Assembly (NCBI GenBank): GCA_002205965.3
Contig: NADL03000659.1
Location: 434,001-498,000 of the forward strand
DNA: 64,000 nucleotides
Reading direction: 5' to 3'
Source: Kappaphycus alvarezii
Lineage: Eukaryota > Rhodophyta > Florideophyceae > Gigartinales > Solieriaceae
In this document: piece after piece, positions 45,524 through 56,360 of the stretch
Layout: each line of letters starts with the position of its first letter
How positions within the stretch are numbered: the first letter of the stretch is position 1
Position numbers and translations under genes: made by a program
The notes under the pieces: generated by a model
The model's input: the letters and a program-made list of their open reading frames with translations, nothing else
The model's database searches: none
Told to the model about the DNA's origin: nothing

Positions 45524-46027
45524 TCACCAGATGATTCTCCCCAGTGCACATCTCGAATTACATTCCTCCGTTCTCCCATCTTCCACATGCACCCCCAAGC
45601 TTGCCCATTTCCAACCCCATCCCTCAACACACTCCCTAATTCTTCTCTCAAACCATCCCACCTTTCCCTCACACTCCTCCAACTCCCCTCTACCCATCAC
45701 CCGGACATCTTCTCCCCCACCGACCAATCGGGCCACCACGCAAGGTAACTCCCCTTTGGCTGCTCGTTCCAGGCCCTCATCCATCTCGTCTCGGTGAATA
45801 TTGTACACTGCCACAGGCATCGTCTCCTTCAACGCTGCAAACTCCGGCTTCTCCGCATGTGGTCCGTGTGTGATGTCGCATGCCGCACAATGACCAATTC
45901 CTAGTAACTTTTTGATGTGGTAAATCACCTCTCCGGCAAAGGTCCCATCGGCATTGTAGATGACGTGTAGAGAGGAAATCATCTGACGCGTTGAGGTCTT
46001 CGGCCTTGTGGTGGTTGTGGTAGACAT
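45524..46027 (-). CDS. conserved protein of unknown function (YNADG / HCA.CDITHG family)
   Basis: An intact frame of 167 codons from ATG 46027; an upstream in-frame ATG at 46099 would add 24 residues, but conservation starts after the second. It opens with VIYNADGTFAGEVIYHIKKLLG, then HCAACDITHGPHAEKPEF (a CxxC pair flanked by His and Asp, a likely metal site), NIHRDEMDEGL, PCVVARL and MGRGELEECEGKVGWFE near the C-terminus. I recall this motif set from small uncharacterised proteins found mainly in bacteria, with eukaryotic members. Function unknown; a metal-dependent role is only inferred. Codon use is GC-rich and the frame has no stop, so this is the best host-gene candidate in the window. 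Horizontal origin is possible. Confidence 0.7.
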   Translation of the reverse strand: MSTTTTTRPKTSTRQMISSLHVIYNADGTFAGEVIYHIKKLLGIGHCAACDITHGPHAEKPEFAALKETMPVAVYNIHRDEMDEGLERAAKGELPCVVARLVGGGEDVRVMGRGELEECEGKVGWFERRIRECVEGWGWKWASLGVHVEDGRTEECNSRCALGRIIW

Positions 46028-46099
46028 GGTACGCGGTAGGAGCGGGAAGATCTCGAACACGGCGGCAGGGTGAAGTCTGCGAAGGGACGGCACTTTCAC

Positions 46100-47275
46100 G
46101 TTGGGATCGAAAATTAACCTGGGAGTAAAGTGGGCGGAGGTGCAAGAGTACCGCAGAGAATCTTCGCGACAAGGATTGAATGATTTGGGAGCGCAATGAG
46201 TTGTACGGATAACATGCGAGACGCTAGCGGCCGCAGGGAGAAGGATTGCAAGATATTCGTGATATATAAACGATTAGGCACAAACCAATGGAGCAGTGCA
46301 GTCGCCTGACAACCGCAACGTTACCTCAAATTTCTCTGATTGGCGAGCGGCCTACAAACCCCACAAGAGCCACCATAACCACCTAAGCCATAATGGGCGG
46401 CCGCTATACCCTACCTCAAAAAAAGATTCCATAAAAAAGGACTTCTCTTTTCTCGTGACAGCCTGTCCTAATTGCGATTTGGTGGCGGTTATTGTGCGGC
46501 AACCGCCACCAAGTCTTTTTGAACGGGAGGGGGTATTTTGTAGCACTGATCTCGAGGTATCTACCCACGAACCGCCACCAGACGTTGGAACTGTTTTTTG
46601 TGCATTATTGTATGCATGTGAAGCAATGGTGAGACGCTTCCTTGCGTGTCATGCTTATTTTGTAAGGTTGGGCAGCAGCAGCCATGTCCAACATGCATGA
46701 GAAGGGTTTCTCCCTTGACAGAAGTGGAGGTAGCTGCTTGAGCGGCTGACGAGGGGTTTTGGGGCGGTTCGGTTTAATCGGATGTTGTAATTTCACAAAA
46801 GAAAATGAAGCACTTTGAAACGTTGAATCTGTTTTTTGAGAGAAATACAAAAATGTATCATTCTCATTGCATCAAAGGCTAGCTGTAACTGCTGTGCAAT
46901 TTCAGGTGACGGAATGTTCCCATCTATGGTGTAGAAGATACAACGTCATGCACCACTGGGTCTTTACAATTCTCCAGGGTTGATTACATCATAACCATTC
47001 TCCATACCGACCTAAGGGGCTCTCAGTGAGAGCAAAGTTGGATCTCAAAATGAAAAGCAAAGTCTGGTGATTCTTATGATATGCAAGACGACTTTCGATA
47101 CAACTGCCATGTGCTCAAGACCCGCAGGAAACCAGATTCACATCATGAGCCAGACCCAGACACATCGCCCCAACTAACCATCAGGTTAGAAACCGTGCAC
47201 ACCGCCTCACTGAGAAACCCGTGACTCGCACTACTCCGTCTCTATCCAAAGTGACAGGGGAGGCAGGCATGTCTA
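46100..47275. other. no gene recognised; contains a 12-bp-arm hairpin
   Basis: Upstream of the small conserved gene. ATATATAAA at about 46261-46269 may serve a plus-strand transcript. A 134-codon plus frame (46296-46700) with one CPNC pair has no family match and spans the hairpin at 46479-46512. Confidence 0.35.
46479..46512. repeat. perfect inverted repeat, 12-bp arms, 10-base loop
   Basis: TTGGTGGCGGTT at 46479-46490 pairs with AACCGCCACCAA at 46501-46512 around ATTGTGCGGC. The arm core AACCGCCACCA recurs alone near 46569. It could be a terminator-like hairpin or a protein-binding palindrome. Confidence 0.6.
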
Positions 47276-47659
47276 TCATTTATAGCCCAGGCCGGTGCCG
47301 ATCGCGGTTCCGTAAGGTTTCACCACGAGTATGAAAAATTCTCTACATGTCGTTGGGATCCCTTGCTTGCCATCATATATTGTATCTGTCGCTGAGATGG
47401 GTGAAGAGTAATAATAATGAATGCTGTGTTGCGCTGTACAACCTGAACCGCATTGGGCACTTTTGCCGTAATGTTTTGCTGCGATCTGTCTAGTTAAGAT
47501 TGATGCTCGGAGCGACCAGATCGCAGCACCAGAAAAATGCAGCAATGCAGGCTTTACCCTCTTGAAGGGCATCGGGGTTATGACTGATGTGTGATCTACA
47601 AATCCGCTGTCGGTGGCATGTGTCGTGTGGATGTACTGTATTTGAAAGAGGTCATGCAA
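47276..47659 (-). CDS. hypothetical ORF, 127 codons
   Basis: Open from ATG 47659 on the minus strand. A CGSGC motif lies mid-protein and the C-terminus is Gly-rich. No family is recognised and there is no supporting context. It may be an exon or spurious. Confidence 0.2.
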   Translation of the reverse strand: MHDLFQIQYIHTTHATDSGFVDHTSVITPMPFKRVKPALLHFSGAAIWSLRASILTRQIAAKHYGKSAQCGSGCTAQHSIHYYYSSPISATDTIYDGKQGIPTTCREFFILVVKPYGTAIGTGLGYK

Positions 47660-50600
47660 ATGCCGTCAAGTCAATGAAAGGGTAGAAATACTTTTTCAAG
47701 TTTAGAACGAGGGCTGAAAAGTTGAAGCATGTACAGGTTATCGTATACTGTATAAGGCCTGAGTAAGGTACCTTCGAAGGTAGGGGTTGTAGGGACGGGG
47801 AGAGGGTAGATAAGGAATCAAGTTTGCATTATCACTTCGGGTGCATCATCTAACGATGCAACGGGTCATTACAATGCATTTCTACAATCCCGTATAGGCC
47901 GCAGAAAAATCCTGTTGTGCATGTAGCAGAATTCTGCGGTTTCAATTACAGTGTAACTCTTCAGAAACAGGCTGGTCTTCCCCATAGGCTCTGAACAAGT
48001 CTCTAATCTATGGAGTTGGCAACAAACCCCCGGCTTATTTCTTGTCCGAGAGGTCTGTTCCACACTCTCATTTGGAGATTCATGAACGTTGTGGACGTCA
48101 CCAATGTCTACTTCCTCCATTACGACTGCCGTGCCAAGCGTTTCGACATGAGAAAATAAATAGTTTTTCTCCCACTTCGGCTTACCCCATGAAGTCCGTG
48201 TCCCAGCATATTGCCTCATTACCCGCACGAGTGCTGTCATGGAGGGTGCACGAATGCAGCGATGGTACCCCCCTGCGTGGCCCTTCACAACTTAGCAACG
48301 CCGTAGTTACCCCGCCCCCGGTGCCCGAGACCGATAATACGCCCTTTCTATCCTTCACTACCTCCATTCACATCCAAGCGTCGACACTACGTGCGACACC
48401 CCGCATCCGCGCCCCGCGAAAGCTCGAGATATGGCCAATGCATTGGACCCTACCCGGTGCCTCCACACTGAAGCTGATCGCACTCACATTTCGCTTTTGT
48501 TGGAGATCTAACGCTAGGGACCATCGGAGCAGACGTGCCTTTCAGCAGTGACTGGATGGCCGTCCTGTTGTTCGCACACTTTGTGACAGCCTTTAGAAGC
48601 GATCTCACGCGCGAGACGAAATCAATTTGATGTCAGCAGATCTTAACGTTCTTTGCTGGTGTAGGCCGCCCGAAAACTTCGCTCCCTTGGCGTCAACCCC
48701 ACCCAAACTCAACCTACTTTATCGAAGCGCACCAACTGGCCCAGTCCGCCCGAGTAATGCAGCCTCCATTGTGGGGACTTCGCTCCCGCCTGTAGTACTC
48801 ATCCCAGACCTCGGGTATGGGGCCTAAATCGCCCTATGCAGGTCACGCCTCGCTCATATGTTCAACTTGTGCTTTCCGAACCGCGCCGCCTGCATCCTGA
48901 ATTGACGATCACTTCCGGCACTATGCAAGTACAGGCACTTATCCTCCTTATTGAGGCCACCGCCAGCAAATCTGCAGACTTGCTTATTGAGAGCAGCGCA
49001 TTTGTCACACCCCACAAGGGTAGGTTGGTCTTCATCCGTACTCGCCAGGTGTTGTTCGCCGGTGTCACAATTTGCGAACTGCGACAACTGTCGCAACTTG
49101 CAAATTGTTACAAATTTTCGAAGCACGGGTAGGCACTCTGGAAGTACCGGTTAGGAGTTAACCGTATCAACCAAGAGTAGCTATGAGTCACAACTGGGGC
49201 CTTTCTCAACAGGCCACGCCCTTAAAACCGCCCCTATTAAGCACACCATCCTTGTAACGCCCTCCCACACCCCTTTTCCTGCGCATCCCGCGCTCGGGTC
49301 GGCTTCCTCCGCCCTTTTCCGGTCCTCCCTTGTGTTATCTCTTGCGTTCCTCGCCCCAGCATCTCGTTCTCCCCCGACCACCTGCGTCTCAAGACAGTGG
49401 GCGGCTGCGATCGCCCCAGCTCTCGTCCCCCGCTGCTGACATTGGGCGAGTAGTTCCCCACTCTCTCTTACCCTCCCCCCATTCCAGACCGTCGCCCTCC
49501 CACCTCCTCGTTTATGTACCGCACAAACAAATATGTTGCATGCCACACAACCACCATTGGAGGGCAGTACCACGTCGGCACCCTGATGCTCCCTCTTTCC
49601 CCGCCTCCGTCATTTCCTTGCACTTCTCTTGTGTGGCCTCTGATAACCCCATGCCCCTCGCTACCCTTGCTTTGTCGGCTCCCCTGGCACTCCCTTCGGA
49701 AACGTGTTTGCTTTGCCTCCCCAGTACTGACTCGATTTGAGCTGCGCTATGTTACGAAGCCATTGACGCCCGCCGTGCCCATTCAGATTGGAAGTTTCGC
49801 CGGCTGTTGCTCCCTAATGGGCACCAACTCCCAAGCAAAGCTCCGGTCGTGTGATGCATTGTACTGCGGACGCCCAGTTCATGAAGGCTAACATTATGTG
49901 CGCATTCTCTAACCCTTCGATGGCGGATTCCTCCTACACCGCCACCCAGGCGAATTTAGCTTCTCCTCACCGTTTGCCGTGTATCCCGGTTGTTCCTTTG
50001 CATGACATCGACCTCGCACTCCCTGCATTGAAATCGAATATGTTCACGTCCTGAACGCAGCGTAGTGAATTCGATGGACTACAAGGTCACCATGCAAGCG
50101 GACTTGACACCGTTAAGTAACTGGTCGCTTGCTTCGGCCTACTTGCCGCCATTACACTTTATCCCGAAGCGGATATCGCATGCCTATCGGCTCTCACCAG
50201 CATTGCTCGCGGCTTGGCTCGAGTCGATCGTCAGTCTGTTGCGAGCCCTCTCTTCGCTGACCGCCACACTCCTGCCTCTGCGTCCCCGCCTTCACATGAC
50301 TCGTCCAAAAGCCGTTGGTCGGCGTCTTGTCGGCCTCTGGGTACGAGAGTAGTCCAGCCTAATGCCCCCTCTGACTCACCTACTGAAACAAATGATGCGA
50401 GAGATTGACAGCGGACAACGCTGTTGGGGGTCACATTGCTCGCAGTCATGTCCGGGCGACGCGCGGTGTGATAGTGATCTGAGTTTTGCCATGCCGTTGA
50501 ATATGCCACTAAGAATTTGAATCGCTGAGCGTTCTTACCCTCTGCTTATCTTGCCACTGTGAATTTAGACCACTGCTGAAGAGTTACTTTGGCCAAAATG

Positions 50601-52104
50601 AAGACGGGAGGCATCAGTTTGCAGACAGACCAAAAGCTACTTTCCTCAACTGTTTCACTGGCAGAATCTGAGATACTCTTGGGTATGAGAGGTTGTAGGA
50701 AGGTCGGAAAATCCAGGGCTGGTCCATGCTACGTGTTATGGGACTTGTAGCATGCAGTGAAGGCCCCCCGCTAGAATAGGCCGTATGCCAGCGTCTGTGA
50801 TGTATCGAATTGATAACTCTAGCATCCCATGCACACAATGCTTGCTGAGGCTTCATCCACAAGAATAGCGCAGAACGGAGGGCCCCCAAGTTCGCACAGA
50901 ACTTGGGGCTTAGCTTAACAGCTTGGCTCCAGGCAAGAGGCTCGGAGCAAGTGGAAGCTACGGTTAAGTCGCGTGTACGTCTATCTGAACCAGATACGGA
51001 GAGAGGCATGAGCAAGAGATTGACTGGCAAATGACAGTGGCTAGGCTGCTGCAAATGGCGGAGAGACTTCATTCGCTCCTGGATACGACAGGAAAGCTTA
51101 TTGGAATCAGACTTAGACCAGAGTACAGCTCAGCAGGTCTTGGATTGACTCAAGTCTCTTCCGAGAACAGGTCGACCGACTAAGGTATTGGGAAAAGGAC
51201 TCTAATATTTGCACTCTAAAGTACTGTGAAGTACACAATTAAGAGGACTTGACACGAGACCCCTGCCGATGGAACGATAGAGCGATTTGCATCTAGAGGG
51301 GGCGAATCAATGTACCGGCGCTTGCGACCGAATCCAAGAACTTCTCTACGTTGAGCTCGATGACCACCGTCTTCCGTCATTCCTAGCTGCATTGTTTGCC
51401 AACTTCGTTTCCTCAACGTGGCTTGTCGACAAAGGCTTTTATCAGCTTCCCCAGAAGCGCTTCTTCTTGCATCAAGTCATTCCCACCTGTGCGGCATCAA
51501 CAAATGGGCGTTGTCGAAATTGTTCTGGTCACCATGCAAGCGCACCATAGCAGTATCTTGTTCCAGACCGCTTCGTGGGAAACCGAATAAGCAGCTGCGT
51601 CCGCAGAAGTTTGAAAATTTGCGAAGGTTCTGGCGTGAAGGTTGACTGCAGGTTTGTACGGGGAAAAGGTTTGGGTGTTTTACTCTTGGAAGATATATCC
51701 GGTCTATCCCATGGTTTTCCAGACAACCGCAATCAACTCAAAAAGGGTATACCGACACAGTAATGGGGAAGGAACTACGCTCCCTATTGTACGTAACTAG
51801 ATTCTTGGTGATGTTGTCAGAGTTTGGACATGGTGTTTACGTTCAGCGTTCAGCATAGCATTACGAGCGTAATTCCTTACTCAAAGAAACCATCGCCAAG
51901 TACCATTACCCATAAGGAAAGCAGAAACCGTGTAAACATACTTTGCACTTTGTAGATTCACTTTTTTGTTGCTGTGACATATCAGCCGGGTAGAAGGGAT
52001 CAATATAGCACGACATTCAGCCTACCTACTTCGAAGAGAGCCGTTTCGTGCGTCGGCTGCAAATCAATGAAGATAATGCCGTTCTTTCCCAGAGAAATAA
52101 CGTA
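47660..52104. other. GC-richer region with overlapping open frames, unassigned
   Basis: Long frames occur on both strands (48042-48551 plus, 48854-49126 minus, 49181-49573 minus, 49330-49740 plus, 50614-51072 minus), but most overlap each other and are explained by low stop frequency in C-rich DNA (notably 49250-49700). 48836-49132 (plus) is the most protein-like, with a Leu/Ala-rich helix. I recognise no transposon domain or RNA gene. It may be a decayed element whose coding is beyond recognition. Confidence 0.3.
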
Positions 52105-52109
52105 CTATC
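52105..52109. repeat. target-site duplication of the second Gypsy element, left copy (CTATC)
   Basis: CTATC before the left LTR compares with CTGTC after the right LTR (58378-58382), four of five bases equal. This fits a Ty3/Gypsy five-base duplication with one later mutation. Confidence 0.6.
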
Positions 52110-52292
52110 TATTGGCGGGACAGGTGTCGCGACGGGAGGCCCTGGAGGCCCGCTACTGTATGCCGCAACTATCTTGGCGGCATACAAAAGGAAAGCGGCG
52201 GGGGGAGGGGGGTGCTTAGAGTTCCGAAAAAGAAAGATGAGAGGGTACGCTCGGCCCAAGTAGGAAAATAAAGGAAGGCTACGAGCATTTCA
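52110..52292 (+). repeat. 5' LTR of the second Gypsy element (183 bp)
   Basis: Aligns with 58200-58377 from TTGGCGGGACAGGTGTC to AGCATTTCA. The terminal TG is TA in this copy. It contains the hairpin GTATGCCGC / GCGGCATAC with a 10-base loop at about 52157-52184, conserved in the other LTR. Confidence 0.88.
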
Positions 52293-52305
52293 TGGTACCG
52301 CATCC
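52293..52305 (+). other. primer-binding site of the second Gypsy element
   Basis: TGGTACCGCATCC follows the LTR end directly. It starts with TGG as the complement of a CCA tRNA end; TGGTA suggests an initiator-Met-like primer, but the match is short. Confidence 0.5.
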
Positions 52306-52339
52306 AAGGTCCAACGGTATAGCATGATGAACAGCAACA

Positions 52340-53040
52340 AACCCAGAATGTCTCTATTCACGGATCCCCGTCGTCCGACATTTCGCGCTTCCTTTTTGCG
52401 TACGAAAATGTCGCTATGCGCGGCAAAAACGACACAGAGAAGGCCCTTCAGATTCTTTGACATCTGGAGGGGAAGGAATTTGAATGGTACAACGAAAATT
52501 TCGCGCAGGATGGAGCCCTTATCGAAGAGGCCAAGAAGTATGACGTCGTAAAAGACAAGTTTCTCGTCGAGTTTGCGAAGAAGATCAACCCGGAGGAAGA
52601 GGTTAACGAAGCCGTGGTCACTGGTTTGGAGGTAGAGGACCTAGGCGGCTCACTAGCAATAATTTACGCCCTATACAGGAGGGTGGGCTTCAATGATGCG
52701 GTGTCGTTCGGGTTACTTCGGAAAGATGTCACGGGACACCCGGAGTTGGCGCAGTTCGTGATTTGCCGGGCCCCAGCAGACTATAAGGGACTGAAGGAGG
52801 ATATAAGATACTTTTCTATCGGTCAGAAGGAATTTTTTGGGACCGCCGAACAAGGGTCGGAAGCGCCTGTGGCCCAGAGAAGATTCTATAGTGGCCAGAT
52901 GTTCGCGAGAGGAACAAGAATAAGCTCGAAAACAAGGTAGATCAGCTCGCTGATAAGGCCGGACTGGCGGCGCCTATCGATGAGGACTTCAGTTGCAGAT
53001 ATTGCGGGCAGAAGGGTCACCGCGCAACTTGATGTCCTCA
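52340..53040 (+). pseudogene. Gag of the second Gypsy element
   Basis: Coding is readable in pieces. Around 52395-52600 one frame gives FLFAYENVAMRG, LEGKEFEWYNENFAQDG and KDKFLVEFAKKINPEEE, a capsid-like segment. 52614-52940 continues in frame (108 codons). A CCHC knuckle lies at 52994-53035, CRYCGQKGHRAT-stop-C, in which the residue before the last Cys is a TGA stop. The knuckle binds element RNA. Frameshifts and the stop make it a pseudogene. Confidence 0.75.
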
Positions 53041-53140
53041 AAATTACCACAGTAACACTCGATGTACCTTTTCATGGAGTAGTGGTCATTCTGAGGATAC
53101 TTGTTGGTCCAAAGGGCAGCACAATGGCGATCTTCGAGTC

Positions 53141-53428
53141 GTGGTTGCAGCGGCTAGGGTCGAGTCCGGAGAAGAGCTCAAGTTGAAGAAAAAGGAAGAT
53201 GAAGAACTTGTGGCAGTCGTTCGCGAGTCCCACAAAAAGGATTTACTTGCCGCCGCTAAGAGGAATGCTGAATGCCAGGCCTTGTCAAAACAGAGAAGGG
53301 ACAACATAATGGAAACCAATGCCCTTATGAACAACGCACCGGTTGTTCGTCCACCTTTAGTCGTCCCGGCGTCCGGTAAGAAGAAGGTAAAGGGCCGCAG
53401 AGCCAGCAATGCAACAGAAAGCTTGTAG
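53141..53428 (+). pseudogene. Gag-protease linker, Lys/Glu-rich
   Basis: A 95-codon frame rich in Lys, Glu and Ala with coiled-coil character (EELKLKKKEDEELVAVV) and a basic C-terminus (KKKVKGRRASN). It lies between the zinc knuckle and the protease in the same element, so it is probably polyprotein linker and not a separate gene. Confidence 0.45.
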
Positions 53429-53599
53429 GACCACGTGGGAAAGTAAAATGTAGTCGCGGAGCATTCATCTGCCCCTACAAGGATTAACTCTGGGCTACTT
53501 CTTCGCGGGGATGCGGATGAAGCTGGGAAATAACTCAAAAGAGTGGTATCAAAGAATGTTCCGGTGACTCAAGCCTCCGTAGCTAACCAGTTGGGTAGC

Positions 53600-54302
53600 C
53601 CCCGTCGGTTGAAGATCGTCGCGGTGAAGGTATAAGGGACGGACAGACATTGCCTATTGGACACGGGATCCGTTCCAAATCTCATGAAATGGGATTTTTG
53701 CAAGAAAAAAGCTCTAGCCCCCACAGTTACGGATCGTCAAGTGACCGTCGCGGACGGGACGATTGCCGAAGTCTTCAGTTGCGTGGAAAAGGTCCCAGTA
53801 TCTTTGTGGCTCGTTGGTCGTGCCGTTGAAGTTCTTAGTAGTGCGTAACGCCCAGTTCGATGCCATTATCGGAAGTCCGACCCTGGAATCTCTGCAGGCG
53901 AACCTTAACAACGGACATCAACAGGTCACACTGGCGATTGGGAAGGGGAAAGTACTTTTAGCACTACTTAGCGAGCCTCCCGTGATCGATTGGACGCGCA
54001 ATGGCAGTGAGTATTTCATATCCCCCGACGAGTCGGAGGATGAGCAGCTTCCCGCTTCATCCTCATCGGGGTCGGTTGGCAGTGATAGCCGATCCGATAC
54101 TGAGCAGGAGATCGTGCTTTCAATCCTGAACAAGGAACCTTACGAGCCAGATTTGAGAGGATACATAGAGGGTGGAGAGTCTAGTAGGGAAGAAGAGGAT
54201 GCAGAACGGGCTGCTCTACTCGCCTCTAAGGTTAAGCATCTGGAAGGAAAGAACAAGGTGGCACAAGTTAGAGCACTAGAGGACACGGACGCCATATATT
54301 AG
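53600..54302 (+). pseudogene. protease region of the second Gypsy element
   Basis: CLLDTGSVPNLM at about 53651-53686 is the retropepsin active site with an intact D-T-G (codons 53660-53668). Downstream, in another frame from 53763, come FLVVRNAQFDAIIGSPTLESL, the second half of the fold (the G-x-P-x-L motif), and an acidic Ser-rich tail. A frameshift lies between them near 53845. Confidence 0.78.
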
Positions 54303-54335
54303 GATACCCGCGAACTCGAGACTGCTAATGTTTCG

Positions 54336-54954
54336 GTGCTGCACTCCTTTGAATTGGCGGACGATACTCCGATTCACTCAAATGCTCGGCGGATACCCTC
54401 TAAGAACAATGCCGTCGTGAGGAAGGAGATGAACGAGCTTCTGGAAGCAGGGATAACTACGCACGCGAGTTCTGCCTGGTCATTCCATGTCGTTATAGCG
54501 ACAAAGAAAGGTGGAAGGTCCCGTTTTTGTGTCGACTACCACCAGCTCAATAGAGTCATGAAGCCTGACCGTTGGCCGTTACCGAAGATTGACGAACTCT
54601 TCGACGACCTCGCGGGTGCCAGGATCTTCACGACGTTGGATCTCTATACGGGCTACTGGCAGGTGAAGATGTCGGAGGAATGCAAGGAGATGACGACATT
54701 AGTATGTCGCCATGGAACGTACAAGTTCGAAGTGATGCCGTTCGGGTTGATGAATACACATTTAACGTTCTAGAAGATGATTGACGTTGTTCTTCAGGGC
54801 TTACTGTTCGCGATGGTGTATGTAGATGACGTCGTTATCTTCTCCAAAAACATAGGATAACATGTCGGCCATTACAAGGAAGTCTTCGAAAGAATTAAGG
54901 AGGCAAACCTGAAGATCATGGTGACGAAGTGAAGCTTTTGTAGTGCAATCACGA
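54336..54954 (+). pseudogene. RT of the second Gypsy element, first part
   Basis: RT core with HASSAWSFHVVIATKKGGRSRFCVDYHQLN (family P.SSPW...V...KKDG..R.CVDYR.LN), FTTLDLYTGYWQV and MPFGLMN. A TAG stop at 54771-54773 sits where Gln is expected after T-F. The catalytic YVDD is at 54819-54830. The frame is then cut by a TAA (54858) and TGA, and by the insertion that begins near 54955. Confidence 0.88.
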
Positions 54955-55673
54955 GCCGCAGATGCCAAGAGGCAAAAGAGGGGTGATGGGCACCGAGTTC
55001 GGGAGAAGGGTAAATGTGAGATCACGTTAGGGGTGCGCGAACGCGTAAAGGAAAAACACGGCGGTAGCTGTGGTAGAGAAAGCGACTGGCTCGAACGTCA
55101 AGGGATAAACGCTACTGTAAAACGGATAACTGGACGCAGAACGTGACACACCCAATAAACCGGACCAAGCACAAACGCTAGAAGGACCAGAGTCGACGTA
55201 GAGAGGGACGAGCCCGAGGAAAGACAATTAGGATCTAAGGTCGGGGGTCGGAGGGCTAGGCCGAAAACAGGTACCTTTACTGTAGCGTCCGTTAGGACAA
55301 GGTAGACTGTGTAGTAAAAGTAAAAGGCAAAAATGCTCTAATAGCATCGAATCAAAGGGGTACTAAAAATAGGTAAAAAGCAAAGGGATTCCAGGTCAGC
55401 AAGTGGGGTTCCATGTGTAGTCCAGTGTCCCACCACGGCGCGTGCCAGGGTTCAGTCTCGCCTGCATGCCATGTTGGACTTGAGGGTGGACCGTGCCAAC
55501 TGTAAACACGCCACGTGTACTGTAGCTGACAGGAGGTAGTAGCTGTAAGGTAGATTCCAGATAGTCCGTAGTAGCAGAATAGGAGGCCCCCTAAAATAAA
55601 TGAAAAACATGATTTCAGGGCACATCCTTAATTAGCATCACCATCAGAATCTCCCTGCACTACACTTTGCTCA
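54955..55673. mobile_element. ~0.72-kb insertion inside the RT gene
   Basis: RT coding stops after KIMVTK.SFC near 54945 and resumes as NVKLLAHVVN near 55680, so about 0.7 kb does not belong. The flanks show CACGA (54950-54954) and CTCGA (55674-55678), a possible imperfect five-base duplication. The insert is non-coding, purine-rich in its first half, and holds three TACTGTA words. No terminal repeats are clear; a solo LTR or other non-autonomous element is possible. Confidence 0.55.
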
Positions 55674-56360
55674 CTCGAATGTAAAGCTGCTCGCCCACGT
55701 TGTCAACGCCATTGCGGTGAAATTGGACGAAGATAAGATCAGGGATATTTTGCAGGCTCCAGCTCCAAAGAATGTGACCGAGCTTAGGAGTTTCCTCGAT
55801 CTGGCCGGATACTATCGCCGGTTTATAAGGAATTTTGCAGAAAGTCTGGCATTGCTACGTCCGTGAAGGAGTCCTTTAAATGTACAGAAGAGATGCAGAA
55901 GGCTCTCAAGGATCTCAAGAAGAAGCTGACAACGACGCCTGTACTTGCCTTTCCCGACTTTGAATCCCCATTCGTAGTTGAAACGGATGCGTCTTCAGTG
56001 GCATTGGGAGTCTTGCTCGCCCAGTAGAAGGAGGATGGAAAGTTACACCCTATTCAATTTGCGTCCCGTACAATGGCCAGGCAAGAGCGGCGGTACTCCA
56101 CCATCGAAAGGGAAGCGCTCGGTATCGTGTTCGCGTTGAAGAAGTTCCGGGTCCACCTACTCTCGGGGAAACTATTAGTTATCTACACAGATCAACAGGC
56201 GTTGCAGACCGCGTTTAAGAAGAAGAATATTCGTCGGCGGTTGGCACGTTGATTAGATCTGACGGCCGAGTACAAATTCGGGGTTAAGTACCGCCCGGGG
56301 TCTTCGAATGGAGTGGCTGATTATCTTTCTCGTCGGCCCATAGAGGGAGGAGGTAGGGAG
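55674..56360 (+). pseudogene. RT end and RNase H of the second Gypsy element
   Basis: Resumes with VKLLAHVVN, then FLDLAGYYRRFIRNF (RT end). In another frame come TEEMQKALKDL, VVETDASSVALGVLLAQ (first catalytic Asp), STIEREALGIVFALKKF (Glu), TDQQALQTAF (Asp) and VADYLSRRP (last Asp). Stops occur after LLAQ (TAG) and within LAR-stop-LDL, where Trp is expected (TGG to TGA). RNase H landmarks are complete. Confidence 0.85.

Noticed and set aside
49181-49740. Overlapping 130-codon frames on both strands as genes
   Set aside because: C-rich DNA with few stops on either strand; no conserved motif, and the two overlap fully.
53086-53538. A 150-codon minus-strand frame
   Set aside because: It is antisense to the Gag-protease linker of the second Gypsy element; its Ser/Leu-rich product has no motif.
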